DNA from: an uncultured Lachnospiraceae bacterium
GTDB taxonomy: Bacteria; Bacillota; Clostridia; Lachnospirales; Lachnospiraceae
Reading direction: 5' to 3'
Assembly: GCA_902779395.1 (NCBI GenBank)
Contig: CACZBK010000003.1
Location: 91,025-155,024 of the forward strand
Length of the DNA stretch: 64,000 bases
The notes beneath the pieces are model-generated. The model was not told where the DNA came from. It did no database searches and saw only the letters and a program-made list of their open reading frames with translations. Positions 35,425 through 43,687 of this stretch are shown here, piece by piece (position 1 is the stretch's first letter; the number at the start of each line of letters is the position of its first letter). The position numbers were made by a program, and so were the translations under genes.

Positions 35425-35646
35425 ATGGCAGAAGATGAGAGGATAGAATCCATATTGGCGCATCTGGATAAAGAGGTGGCCTCCGGTACCATCCGCATGA
35501 GCGTAGAGGTGGATGAGCAGCGCGAAGGAGAACCGCTGGTATCGCACAGGGGCAGCAGGATCTACGGTGATGACGCAAGCCGTATCGTGGCCAAGCTCGA
35601 CATGTACTCCGATATTACGCTCAAGAAGGATGTTGAAGAAACATGA
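35425..35646 (+). CDS. 73-aa acidic protein coupled to nth, function unknown
   Basis: A small soluble protein (MAEDERIESILAHLDKE..., then VEVDEQREGEPLVSHRG and a C-terminal KKDVEET). It has no membrane segment or cysteine. ATG 35425 was chosen because the N-terminus matches the remnant at 33443; AAGGAG lies 13 bases upstream, longer than usual. Its stop overlaps the nth start (ATGA). Linkage to nth and the presence of a decayed second copy suggest a real gene, but I cannot give a role. Confidence 0.7.
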   Translation: MAEDERIESILAHLDKEVASGTIRMSVEVDEQREGEPLVSHRGSRIYGDDASRIVAKLDMYSDITLKKDVEET

Positions 35647-36263
35647 TAAAAGTTAAAGAACTGCTTAAACGTCTTGATAAGGAATACGGAACAGACCTCT
35701 TCTGCTATCTGGAGCATGAAGAGGCCTGGCAGCTTTTGATAGCGACCATTTTAAGCGCGCAGTGTACCGATGCAAGAGTCAATCTGGTCACCAAAGACCT
35801 GTTTAAAAAATATCCGTCTGTGGAGGCATTCGCTCAGGCGGATCTTAAAGAGCTGGAAGAGGATATACACGCTACCGGCTTTTATCATAACAAAGCAAAG
35901 AATATCATTGCCTGCTGCAAAAAGCTTATAGCAGAATATGACGGGGAAGTGCCTTCGGATATAGACAAGCTGGTAGCGCTTCCGGGAGTGGGAAGAAAGA
36001 CGGCCAATGTGATACGCGGAAATATCTACCGTATCCCCAGTATCGTTGTAGATACCCATGTGGGCCGCCTGGCCAGACGCTTCGGTTTGAGCGAAAATAC
36101 CGATCCGGAAAAGGTAGAGTACGATCTGATGAAGAAACTGCCAAAAAGCCACTGGATATTATGCAATATCCAGTTCATAGCACTGGGCCGCAGCTTTTGC
36201 ACTGCAAGGTCCCCCAAATGCGGGGAGTGCTTTCTGAAAGATATATGTCCTTCTAAAGAATGA
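35643..36263 (+). CDS. nth: Endonuclease III
   Basis: A 206-aa DNA glycosylase/AP lyase that removes oxidised pyrimidines. The helix-hairpin-helix is LPGVGRKTANV, preceded by LSAQCTDARVN with the Gln/Cys wall and containing the catalytic Lys region; the catalytic Asp is in VDTHVGRLARR. The C-terminal [4Fe-4S] ligands follow CxxxxxxCxxCxxxxxC (CTARSPKCGECFLKDIC). The last 11 bases overlap the convergent tmcAL gene. Confidence 0.96.
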   Translation: MIKVKELLKRLDKEYGTDLFCYLEHEEAWQLLIATILSAQCTDARVNLVTKDLFKKYPSVEAFAQADLKELEEDIHATGFYHNKAKNIIACCKKLIAEYDGEVPSDIDKLVALPGVGRKTANVIRGNIYRIPSIVVDTHVGRLARRFGLSENTDPEKVEYDLMKKLPKSHWILCNIQFIALGRSFCTARSPKCGECFLKDICPSKE

Positions 36264-37467
36264 CTATCCCACGGCGGTATTCGGAAACGAAGCCGCTTTT
36301 TTTATCGGAATGATAGCTGTATAATTCCGATGCAGAGATGTCAGAAGTCAGAACAGGCAACAGAGTGCTGTCCAATAGTTTATCCGAATCTGCCAGTTTG
36401 GAAAGCAGCGGGCGCCCAGCTGAGCGTTTGATCATGCCCATGACGGCCGAGTCTTTTTTTAACCCCAGTATCCTCAGCCAGGGGCAATAACCGCAGTTTT
36501 GCGACAATAGACCGACATCGCTTTTTTTTATGCCCAGCAGGATATGTAAAAGCGCGCGGCTTAAATGGCTGTAGCTGATATCCTTTGATTTCAGGCTTTT
36601 TATAAAGGCTGTGAAGGAGGAGTATTCTTCAAGCTTTGATATTATCTTATCGGACAGATCTTCAAAAACATCGAAATACCCGGCATATCCTGCGGCCCTG
36701 TTTTGAAGCAGCCTGATAAAGAGGGCATCCGAATAGGCATCCGCAGTTAAAAACTGCTTGTCAGATATATACCCGGAAAGGATATCACAGGCGTATTCCG
36801 GTATGTAAGCGGAGAGCGTATTGCCGGCGGAGTCTGCACCGCCGGTGGAGAGTATCTGCCTCAGAGCGCTTGCAGAAGCATAGGTATCACTTGCCGATGT
36901 ATCGTTGTGCGGAGTTCCTATCCTTGGAATAGTCAACGGGATAATATCGGACCCGAAATAGTCAAGAGCCTTAAGATATTCAACAGCCAGCAGATCATTG
37001 GGGGACAGGCGCAGGTCTTTAGGTGTAAAGCGCCCGTCATGGTTCCCGGAGGGTGAGCTGCAGCCGGATACAGTTTCATCTGACACGGCTTCATCTGCAG
37101 CTGTATTCCCGGAGGCCAGCTCCTTCAGGATATCTATCCGGCCACACTCACTGCCGAATAAAAGTGCATCGACACAGGTGCAGTTGATAAGAGCGGACAC
37201 AGCCCCCCGTGCAAAATACTGCGCGCTGCCGGTAGCAAAAATCACCGGCAGTTCCAGCACCAGATCGGCACCTGCATACAGTGCGGCCTTAGCCCGGGCA
37301 TACTTATCGATAATGGCGGGCTCACCGCGCTGTACATGATCACCGCTCATGACCACAACAACCTGATCCGCACCGTATACTTCGCGCGCGGCTTTTAAGA
37401 TGTGCTCATGTCCTTTATGGAAAGGGTTGAATTCAGCTATTATCCCGATGGTCTTAATATTATCCAT
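36253..37467 (-). CDS. tmcAL: tRNA(Met) cytidine acetate ligase-like nucleotidyltransferase
   Basis: A 404-aa protein of the TmcAL (YlbM) family, which in Bacillus makes N4-acetylcytidine at the wobble position of elongator tRNA-Met using acetate and ATP. The nucleotidyltransferase motif is GIIAEFNPFHKGHEHIL (residues 7-23) and MSGDHVQRGEPAIIDKYARA follows near 53-72, both typical. ATG at 37467 is chosen since the conserved domain begins within six residues; no strong ribosome site is seen. Its end overlaps nth on the opposite strand by 11 bp. Confidence 0.88.
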   Translation of the reverse strand: MDNIKTIGIIAEFNPFHKGHEHILKAAREVYGADQVVVVMSGDHVQRGEPAIIDKYARAKAALYAGADLVLELPVIFATGSAQYFARGAVSALINCTCVDALLFGSECGRIDILKELASGNTAADEAVSDETVSGCSSPSGNHDGRFTPKDLRLSPNDLLAVEYLKALDYFGSDIIPLTIPRIGTPHNDTSASDTYASASALRQILSTGGADSAGNTLSAYIPEYACDILSGYISDKQFLTADAYSDALFIRLLQNRAAGYAGYFDVFEDLSDKIISKLEEYSSFTAFIKSLKSKDISYSHLSRALLHILLGIKKSDVGLLSQNCGYCPWLRILGLKKDSAVMGMIKRSAGRPLLSKLADSDKLLDSTLLPVLTSDISASELYSYHSDKKSGFVSEYRRGIVIL

Positions 37468-37663
37468 GTTGAATATTTTACTTGAAAGAACAGTGATTTT
37501 CAATGGCAGAGGATATCTGAATATTGTTATAAACGTATGGTTTATTTTCTGTGGCATCTTTCACGGGAATGTGTTATCATGCTTTTTGGAAGGCATATGT
37601 ATGTGGGGGAATAGCATAAGCTGATGAGTGGGGACCGTAGAGTATTATTTATATGGATCAAAA

Positions 37664-37703
37664 CAGCCGCCACGGAGGGTATAAGTATCCTCTGTGACGG
37701 CTG
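37664..37703 (+). promoter_or_regulatory. Leader hairpin before the 37747 gene
   Basis: CAGCCG-c-CAC-g-GAGG pairs with CCTC-t-GTG-a-CGGCTG, a long interrupted stem with a 9-base loop and no T-run. It lies in the 279-base gap after tmcAL, 43 bases before the next ATG. The rest of the gap shows no gene. Confidence 0.45.
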
Positions 37704-37746
37704 ATTTATGATACAGACAATCATTAAAAAAGAAAGGTGGTAAAAA

Positions 37747-38112
37747 ATGAGCAAGGGGATGTTTTCTGATGTACACGACATGCTGCAGGGGGATACATGG
37801 ACTTATGACAGTGGTTTTTATGCAAATGACGGAAAAAGCGATCTGTTTATCTGCTTCTTTTATTCTGATGACGATGAGCAGATAGCTTATCTGAATAACG
37901 GCCACGAGGAAGCAATCGCAGATTACGAGGTTACCGAGGATGAGCTTGATGATGGGACACCCCTTATGCTGATCAGGGTAGGCGAGCTGGTATTGGGATA
38001 TATGAATGATGGTGAGGACTGGTACATCATTGACAAAGATGGTAATGTGGCTGTGGCAGCAGAGCTTACCGAGGAAGAGGCAGAAGTGATATTTGATGCT
38101 GTAACGGATTAA
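37747..38112 (+). CDS. Acidic soluble protein of unknown function
   Basis: A 121-aa Asp/Glu-rich protein with no helix or signal. Aromatic-rich beta-like segments (DTWTYDSGFYANDGKSDLFICFFYSD split in the first third) and a C-terminal LTEEEAEVIFDAVTD are seen. AAAGGTGG precedes ATG 37747. I do not recognise a family. It is followed 105 bases later by a zinc-ribbon gene in the same direction; that gap has no other feature. Confidence 0.65.
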   Translation: MSKGMFSDVHDMLQGDTWTYDSGFYANDGKSDLFICFFYSDDDEQIAYLNNGHEEAIADYEVTEDELDDGTPLMLIRVGELVLGYMNDGEDWYIIDKDGNVAVAAELTEEEAEVIFDAVTD

Positions 38113-38217
38113 GGCTGTGTGTTGTGAGGGGCAGTTTGGATCTGCTGAGCCCGGACTGCGTAAGCGGCCTGGTGATCAGCGGATGATGCAGATCTTATAA
38201 ACTGACGGAGGTGGAAG

Positions 38218-38904
38218 ATGCTGAACAATGTGTGCGGTAACTGCGGAGGTATCATGGAGTGGAGCGCAGACCGCAGGAAAATGAAATGTCCGTTCTGCTC
38301 GACAGAGTTTATTGTAGAGGAGCGGGAAGAAGATTCTTTTGATAAGGCAAATGTTATCGATCCGCTGTTATTCAGATCTTCTTGGGATATCGAAAGCCTG
38401 AGGGGAATGAGGAACGGTTCGGATTTTATCAACGAATTTATCTACAGTGTTAATGAGGCGGTTACGGCGGAGAAAGTGCTGGACAGTCTGTTTAAAATAC
38501 TGGCAAAGAGCGATAACAGCGATCTGGCAACGGCAAAGATCCATCCGGATCTTTTCAATACGGCCAAGGCTAAGGTCTCTCCGGTACTGGATCCCGGAGA
38601 AGAGGTACTTTTATATCAGAATTCCGGCTTGTTTTCAAAAGGCAAAGAGGGCAGCGTGATCACGGATAAGAGGACCATTACCTTCGATGCGAAGAAGAAT
38701 AATTATGAACTGCATAAGGATATCCGTTCGATCAAGCTGGGGATCGGCGGTGATTGCCCCACTGTTCAGGTGAATGAGCAGTTTGCAGTGCGCTTCTCCA
38801 TGCTGGGGAGCGGCTATAAGGGGACAGGCGCCGGAGCGGCGCTGATATGCTTATATGCATTTAAGCAGAATCCGGATCTTAAACAGATATCGCTGGTCAT
38901 GTAA
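38218..38904 (+). CDS. Zinc-ribbon protein with PH-like domain
   Basis: A 228-aa protein. An N-terminal zinc ribbon (CGNCGG near residue 6 and CPFCS near residue 25) is followed by a helical stretch and, from about residue 125, a segment resembling a bacterial PH domain (EEVLLYQNSGLFSKGKEG; VITDKRTITFD; then a Gly/Ala-rich stretch). GGAGGTGG precedes the ATG. Such proteins in Firmicutes are uncharacterised. A strong terminator follows at 38918, so it ends a transcript. Confidence 0.7.
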   Translation: MLNNVCGNCGGIMEWSADRRKMKCPFCSTEFIVEEREEDSFDKANVIDPLLFRSSWDIESLRGMRNGSDFINEFIYSVNEAVTAEKVLDSLFKILAKSDNSDLATAKIHPDLFNTAKAKVSPVLDPGEEVLLYQNSGLFSKGKEGSVITDKRTITFDAKKNNYELHKDIRSIKLGIGGDCPTVQVNEQFAVRFSMLGSGYKGTGAGAALICLYAFKQNPDLKQISLVM

Positions 38905-38917
38905 ATGATCGTGACAG

Positions 38918-38943
38918 AGGCGCTGCGAGAGCAGCGCCTTTTA
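38918..38943 (+). terminator. Rho-independent terminator after the 38218 gene
   Basis: AGGCGCTGC, loop GAGA, GCAGCGCCT then TTTT: a strong GC-rich stem 14 bases after the stop codon. Confidence 0.9.
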
Positions 38944-39007
38944 AATATCACAGAGCAGCTTTATTACTTTTTAACGGAGAAAGCTGTTACAAGACGGAAA
39001 AAAGTCA

Positions 39008-39036
39008 TTGACGCGGTAGGAAAAGGGGTATATTAT
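39008..39036 (+). promoter_or_regulatory. Predicted promoter of serC-serA
   Basis: TTGACG at 39008-39013 and TATTAT at 39031-39036 with a 17-base spacer, 51 bases before the serC start. Confidence 0.7.
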
Positions 39037-39086
39037 CTTATTTATCTGTTTTCAGCAATAAGTAAATATTTATGGAGGAAAAAGAA

Positions 39087-40169
39087 ATGAGCAGAGTTTA
39101 CAATTTCTCGGCAGGGCCGGCAGTGCTTCCCGAAGAGGTACTTAAGGAAGCAGCAGATGAGATGATGGACTATCGCGGATGCGGTATGTCAGTCATGGAG
39201 ATGAGTCATCGATCTAAGGTTTACGATGATATCATCAAGACTGCGGAGGCAGACCTGCGATCCCTCCTTTCAATACCCGATGATTATGAGGTTATGTTCC
39301 TGCAGGGCGGTGCGAGCCAGCAGTTCGCAATGATCCCCATGAACCTCATGAAGAACAAGGTAGCAGATTATATCGTTACCGGTCAGTGGGCAAAGAAAGC
39401 ATATCAGGAGGCGCAGATCTACGGTAAGGCTAACAAGATCGCTTCCTCAGAGGATAAGACTTTCTCTTACATCCCTGATTGCTCCGATCTGCCTATCAGC
39501 CCCGATGCAGACTATGTTTATATCTGCGAGAACAATACCATCTACGGTACCAAGTTTAAGAAGCTTCCCAACACCAAGGGCAAGACTCTGGTATCTGACG
39601 TAAGCTCCTGCTTCTTAAGTGAGCCTATGGATGTGACCAGATACGGTCTGGTATATGGCGGCGTTCAGAAGAACATCGGACCTGCAGGCGTGGTTATCGT
39701 TATCATGAAGAAAGAGCTGATCACCGAGGATGTACTTCCCGGAACACCTACCATGTTAAGATACAAGATCCACGCTGACGCAAAGTCACTTTACAATACC
39801 CCTCCCGCATACGGCATCTATATCTGCGGTAAGGTATTCAAGTGGATCCAGAAGATGGGCGGACTTGAGGCAATGAAGCAGCGCAACGAGGAGAAGGCTA
39901 AGATCCTTTATGATTTCCTGGATGAGAGCAGCCTCTTCAAGGGCACAGTTGTTAAGGAAGACCGTTCACTCATGAACGTTCCTTTCATCACCGGCAACGA
40001 AGAGCTGGATGCCAAGTTTGTTAAGGAATCCAAAGCGGCCGGATTTGAAAACCTTAAGGGCCACAGAAGCGTGGGCGGCATGAGAGCTTCCATCTACAAT
40101 GCTATGCCTATCGAGGGCGTTAAGGCTCTGGTTGAGTTCATGAAGAAGTTTGAAGTTGAGAATAAGTAA
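39087..40169 (+). CDS. serC: Phosphoserine aminotransferase
   Basis: A 360-aa PLP enzyme turning 3-phosphohydroxypyruvate into phosphoserine. It begins VYNFSAGPAVLPEEVL, the standard SerC start; FLQGGASQQFAMIP binds cofactor phosphate; SDVSSCFLSEPMDV and YGGVQKNIGPAG hold the PLP Lys region; GGMRASIYNAMP is near the end. The ATG at 39087 follows GGAGG; an in-frame ATG 15 bases earlier is inside that site. Codon choice is noticeably narrow (AAG, CTG/CTT, ATC), as in highly expressed genes. serA follows after 16 bases. Confidence 0.97.
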   Translation: MSRVYNFSAGPAVLPEEVLKEAADEMMDYRGCGMSVMEMSHRSKVYDDIIKTAEADLRSLLSIPDDYEVMFLQGGASQQFAMIPMNLMKNKVADYIVTGQWAKKAYQEAQIYGKANKIASSEDKTFSYIPDCSDLPISPDADYVYICENNTIYGTKFKKLPNTKGKTLVSDVSSCFLSEPMDVTRYGLVYGGVQKNIGPAGVVIVIMKKELITEDVLPGTPTMLRYKIHADAKSLYNTPPAYGIYICGKVFKWIQKMGGLEAMKQRNEEKAKILYDFLDESSLFKGTVVKEDRSLMNVPFITGNEELDAKFVKESKAAGFENLKGHRSVGGMRASIYNAMPIEGVKALVEFMKKFEVENK

Positions 40170-40185
40170 AGGAGAGTGACTTAAA

Positions 40186-41352
40186 ATGGCTTATAAGTAT
40201 CATTGCTTAAATCCTATCGCTGCATGCGGTCTGGATAATTATACAGCTGATTATACAAAGACAGATGATGTTAACGAAGCTGACGCCATACTGGTAAGAA
40301 GCGCCGTAATGCATGAGATGGAGCTGCCCGCAGCTCTTAAGGCTGTAGCGCGCGCAGGCGCAGGCGTTAACAATATCCCTCTTGATAAGTGCGCTGAAAA
40401 AGGTATCGTAGTATTCAATACTCCCGGCGCAAATGCAAACGCAGTTAAGGAGCTGGTATTTGCAGGCATGCTCCTGGCTGCACGTGATATCGTAGGCGGT
40501 ATCGAGTGGGCAAAGAGCGATGCTTCGGATGAGAACATCGCAAAGACTGCCGAGAAAGAGAAGAAGAAATTCGCAGGAACCGAGATCGCAGGCAAGAAGC
40601 TTGGTATCATCGGTCTGGGCGCTATCGGCGTTCTGGTTGCAAATGCTGCAAAGCACATGGGCATGGAAGTATACGGTTACGATCCTTATCTGTCCATCAA
40701 CGCAGCATGGAACTTAAGCCGCGATGTTAAGCATGTTACCGATGTTAACGATATCTATCGCGAGTGCGATTACATCACCATTCATGTGCCCCTGCTTGAC
40801 AGCACTAAGGGCATGATCGGTAAGGATGCGATCGCTCTGATGAAGGACGGCGTTATCATAATCAACCTTGCACGTGATCTTCTGTGCGACGAGCCTGCTA
40901 TCCTTGAGGGCATCAAGGCCGGCAAGATCCGCAAGTATGTATCCGACTTTGCCAACCCTACCACCGCAGGTCAGGAAGGCGTTATCCTTATGCCTCACCT
41001 GGGCGCTTCCACAGAGGAGGCAGAGGACAACTGTGCTGTTATGGCAGTACAGGAAGTACGTGATTTCCTCGAGAACGGTAACATCAGGAATTCCGTAAAC
41101 TATCCCAATGCCGATATGGGTGTATGCCAGACTGCAGGCCGTGTGGCTATCTGCCATAAGAATGTGGCTAACATGATCACCAAGTTCACAGGTGTTTTCG
41201 GTGAGGTAGGCATCAATATCGATAACATGACCAATAAGTCAAAGGGCGATTATGCGTATACCATGATAGATACCGATTCTGCGATCACCGATGAGCTCCT
41301 TAAGAAGCTTGAGGCTATCGAAGGCGTTATCAGAGTAAGAGTGGTGAAATAA
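40186..41352 (+). CDS. serA: D-3-phosphoglycerate dehydrogenase (short, ACT-containing)
   Basis: A 388-aa NAD enzyme for the first step of serine synthesis. The Rossmann motif is GLGAIG (residues about 144-149), catalytic Arg is in INLARDLL and catalytic His in MPHLGAST. The C-terminal 70 residues (ITKFTGVFGEVGINIDNM) form an ACT domain, the usual serine sensor. The catalytic Glu that classical enzymes carry in a DVFxxEP segment has no visible counterpart; the aligned part reads SDFANPT. That is also how I remember other short clostridial/Bacteroides SerA proteins. It pairs with serC, and serB is not seen here. Confidence 0.93.
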   Translation: MAYKYHCLNPIAACGLDNYTADYTKTDDVNEADAILVRSAVMHEMELPAALKAVARAGAGVNNIPLDKCAEKGIVVFNTPGANANAVKELVFAGMLLAARDIVGGIEWAKSDASDENIAKTAEKEKKKFAGTEIAGKKLGIIGLGAIGVLVANAAKHMGMEVYGYDPYLSINAAWNLSRDVKHVTDVNDIYRECDYITIHVPLLDSTKGMIGKDAIALMKDGVIIINLARDLLCDEPAILEGIKAGKIRKYVSDFANPTTAGQEGVILMPHLGASTEEAEDNCAVMAVQEVRDFLENGNIRNSVNYPNADMGVCQTAGRVAICHKNVANMITKFTGVFGEVGINIDNMTNKSKGDYAYTMIDTDSAITDELLKKLEAIEGVIRVRVVK

Positions 41353-41353
41353 A

Positions 41354-41623
41354 ATGACTAAAGAAGATGCGGCTTTTTTAGAGCGCATAAACAATTATGC
41401 GGATGAGGTGCTGGACGGCATAGATCCTCAGAAGACACAGGTTGGATTCATGCTTGAGAAGCTTAAGCCTGTAATGGAGGAGATAGCCTCTGAAAGCGGA
41501 GAGAGCGTGGAGAGTGTGTTTATCCGCTATATGGATCTGGCCAGTGAGCGCAGCGTAGAGCTTGAGAGAAAGTTTCAGAGTACCATGGGAAACATGAATT
41601 CCTATGGCGATATAATGAGCTGA
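41354..41623 (+). CDS. Small helical protein downstream of serA, function unknown
   Basis: An 89-aa acidic, probably all-helical protein (LERINNYADEVLDGI; VGFMLEKLKPVMEEIA; FIRYMDLASERSVELERKF) with no cysteine or membrane segment. It starts one base after the serA stop, so it is co-translated with serine synthesis genes, and a terminator follows. No family recognised. Confidence 0.7.
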   Translation: MTKEDAAFLERINNYADEVLDGIDPQKTQVGFMLEKLKPVMEEIASESGESVESVFIRYMDLASERSVELERKFQSTMGNMNSYGDIMS

Positions 41624-41646
41624 GAATACCGCTCAAAGCATAATAT

Positions 41647-41698
41647 ATCCTGTGCATGGGGACGTGATAAATGTTATCCTGTGCACAGGATTTTTTTA
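41647..41698 (+). terminator. Terminator with alternative stems after the serC-serA unit
   Basis: ATCCTGTGCA (41647-41656) can pair with TGCACAGGAT (41682-41691), directly before TTTTTTT. A second copy of ATCCTGTGCA at 41676 forms with the same right arm a perfect 16-bp palindrome. The two pairings exclude each other. Confidence 0.7.
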
Positions 41699-41727
41699 TT
41701 GATTATTCTTTTCTTTTGTAGTATCAT
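41699..41727 (+). promoter_or_regulatory. Predicted promoter of the phosphatase/kinase pair
   Basis: TTGATT at 41699-41704 and TATCAT at 41722-41727, 17-base spacer. Before the gene start at 41812, a CTTTTCC/GGGAAAG stem covers part of the AAAGGAG ribosome site. Confidence 0.45.
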
Positions 41728-41811
41728 TCGCTCAACACAAAAGCACATAAAACACATAAGTTTGGGAAGTACCGTTGAAAGAGCTTTTCCTGTCGGGGAA
41801 AGGAGTTTTTT

Positions 41812-42516
41812 ATGGTACTTTTTTATTCTTTGCTTTATGAAAGGGGAGCGCGCAGCATCAATCAGGATTCGATAGCACTTCACAGGGTCATGACCAGATC
41901 CGGTGAAGTTATCATGGCTCTTATATGTGACGGGATGGGCGGTGAAGACAGGGGAGAGCTTGCCAGCGGGTACCTGACGGAGCGTTTAAGCGTATGGTTT
42001 TATGATAAGCTCCCGGCTGTTTTATACAGAGGATTTGACAGAAAACGTATACAGCGCTGTCTTCAAAGAGAGCTATTTACAGTGCATGAAAAACTGCGTA
42101 CTTACGGAGTGGATAATCATCTGCGCTGCGGGACAACCATGACAATGCTGCTAATGGTAGAGAAGAATTATATATTGTTTCAGAGCGGTGACTCCATGGC
42201 GTGTTCCATAGGCCGTGATATCAGAGCCCTTGTGCCGGGGCATAAAAATGCCAGAGGTGTAGAACGCTGTATAGGCATAGGCAGCTTTAAAGCACCATAT
42301 ATAAACCATGGCAGTCTGTTTGGGCGGAAAGCTTTTTTACTGTACAGTGACGGATTCGGCGACCGCGTGAGCCGGGACGATATATGGGGAGCTTTAGGCG
42401 GCAAACGCATCAGTAAGCGTGAGGATGCCGACAGGGCGCTTAAGACACTGGCAAATGCAGGATTAAGGCGGGGATGCCGTGATAATATGTCGGCATTGTA
42501 CCTTAAATGCAGATGA
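41812..42516 (+). CDS. PP2C-family protein serine/threonine phosphatase
   Basis: A 234-aa metal-dependent phosphatase. Motifs: ARSINQDS near residue 13, CDGMGG with two metal Asp-type ligands, CGTTMT, QSGDS, YSDGFGD and a C-terminal CRDNMSALYL. It is close to the minimal catalytic domain and has no membrane segment. AAAGGAG precedes ATG 41812. The kinase gene follows 31 bases later; such PP2C/STK pairs act as reversible phospho-switches on shared targets. Confidence 0.9.
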   Translation: MVLFYSLLYERGARSINQDSIALHRVMTRSGEVIMALICDGMGGEDRGELASGYLTERLSVWFYDKLPAVLYRGFDRKRIQRCLQRELFTVHEKLRTYGVDNHLRCGTTMTMLLMVEKNYILFQSGDSMACSIGRDIRALVPGHKNARGVERCIGIGSFKAPYINHGSLFGRKAFLLYSDGFGDRVSRDDIWGALGGKRISKREDADRALKTLANAGLRRGCRDNMSALYLKCR

Positions 42517-42547
42517 TCCGGAAATTATATGAAAAAGGAGAAGAAAG

Positions 42548-43606
42548 ATGCTGAATAATAATGATAATGTTGAGGCTGCCGGAAGGTATCGTATGCTGAA
42601 AAAGCTTGGGGAAGGAGGCATGGGGGAGGTATGGCTGGCTGAACACAGCAGTCTGCATGCGCTTTTTGCGGTAAAAAAGGCATATGGAGAAAAGGATGGT
42701 ATAGCCAGAAGATGTCTCCGCTGCGAGGCGGAACGTATGAAAGGCCTGAACAACAGGCATATACCGTACCCTGTTGATATTCTGGAGGAGGATAACAGTA
42801 CTTTGCTTGTAATGGAATATGTTGAGGGGATCACGCTGGAAGAGTATATCAGGAAGAACGCACCCCTTGACGAAGATGAAGCTCTTGCGATCCTCAGGCA
42901 GATATGCGGGATACTGGCATATCTGCACTCAGAAAGCCCGCAGATAGTATATCGTGATATAAAGCCTTCAAATCTCATGATAAGCCCCGACGGGGAGATA
43001 AGGCTGCTTGATTTCGGGGCTGCCGTTATTGCAGACGGAAAGAGTGTTGAAGATGCTTTCGGTACAGAAGGGTATGCTGCACCGGAACAGCTTAACGGCG
43101 GGATCATACGTTGCGAAACGGATGTATATTCGGCTGCAGCAGTGTTTTCATACATGCTGAGTGCCGCGGACCCTTCACGGCCTCCTTTTCATCCCGTAAA
43201 AGGAAAGGAACTGGGGCGTTTTATAAGCAGGTCATCAATAAAGCTTATCGACAGCTGTCTGGAAGAAGATCCGGATCGGAGGCCGGCAAACGGCGGGGCG
43301 CTCCTTGAGCTGGTTTCAGGGATAAAACCCGGGAGAGAACGTATATGTGAACAGTTCAAAGGGCATCTCTACAGGCTGTTTATGTGGATGCTGGTGGCAG
43401 CCGGCTGCATAATGCTGATGTTACGCTATGGGGGTGATCCCAGGCCTGTACTGGAAATATCGGTTATCATCATGTCTCTTGCAGCGCTTGTGTGGGGGAT
43501 CATAAGAGATGAGTTTTTTGATGAAAACGGTTTTATATTGCAGCGCAGCTGGAATATAATGATCACGGAAAAAAAGGGCCGGGGGATAGGAGAGGATCAA
43601 AGCTGA
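42548..43606 (+). CDS. Membrane-anchored serine/threonine protein kinase
   Basis: A 352-aa Hanks-type kinase. Gly-rich loop GEGGMGEVW near residue 20, Lys in FAVKKA, catalytic loop YRDIKPSN (Tyr replaces the usual His of HRD), DFGAA, and activation-segment end GTEGYAAPEQ. The C-terminal 75 residues hold two helices (LFMWMLVAAGCIMLML and ISVIIMSLAALVWGII) with a short loop and no extracellular PASTA repeats, unlike PrkC. It thus lacks the usual muropeptide sensor. It probably works with the phosphatase encoded just upstream. Confidence 0.92.
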   Translation: MLNNNDNVEAAGRYRMLKKLGEGGMGEVWLAEHSSLHALFAVKKAYGEKDGIARRCLRCEAERMKGLNNRHIPYPVDILEEDNSTLLVMEYVEGITLEEYIRKNAPLDEDEALAILRQICGILAYLHSESPQIVYRDIKPSNLMISPDGEIRLLDFGAAVIADGKSVEDAFGTEGYAAPEQLNGGIIRCETDVYSAAAVFSYMLSAADPSRPPFHPVKGKELGRFISRSSIKLIDSCLEEDPDRRPANGGALLELVSGIKPGRERICEQFKGHLYRLFMWMLVAAGCIMLMLRYGGDPRPVLEISVIIMSLAALVWGIIRDEFFDENGFILQRSWNIMITEKKGRGIGEDQS

Positions 43607-43639
43607 ACTTGTCAATATCTTTTTTTTGTAAAGTGTATG

Positions 43640-43648
43640 TGGTATAAT
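43640..43648 (+). promoter_or_regulatory. Extended -10 promoter element before ispG
   Basis: TGG followed by TATAAT (43643-43648), 39 bases before the ispG start. The region 17 bases upstream is only a T-run, so an extended -10 type promoter is likely. Confidence 0.45.
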
Positions 43649-43687
43649 ACCCCAAATGCGCTTTTTTGAAATATGAGGAGAAAAACC

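Noticed and set aside
35425-35646. IlvN, the small subunit of acetolactate synthase
   Set aside because: The 73-aa product after ilvB has no ACT-domain pattern and is coupled to nth instead.
37400-37624. A plus-strand open frame across the tmcAL start region
   Set aside because: It is mostly antisense to tmcAL, lacks a ribosome site and shows no recognisable protein features.
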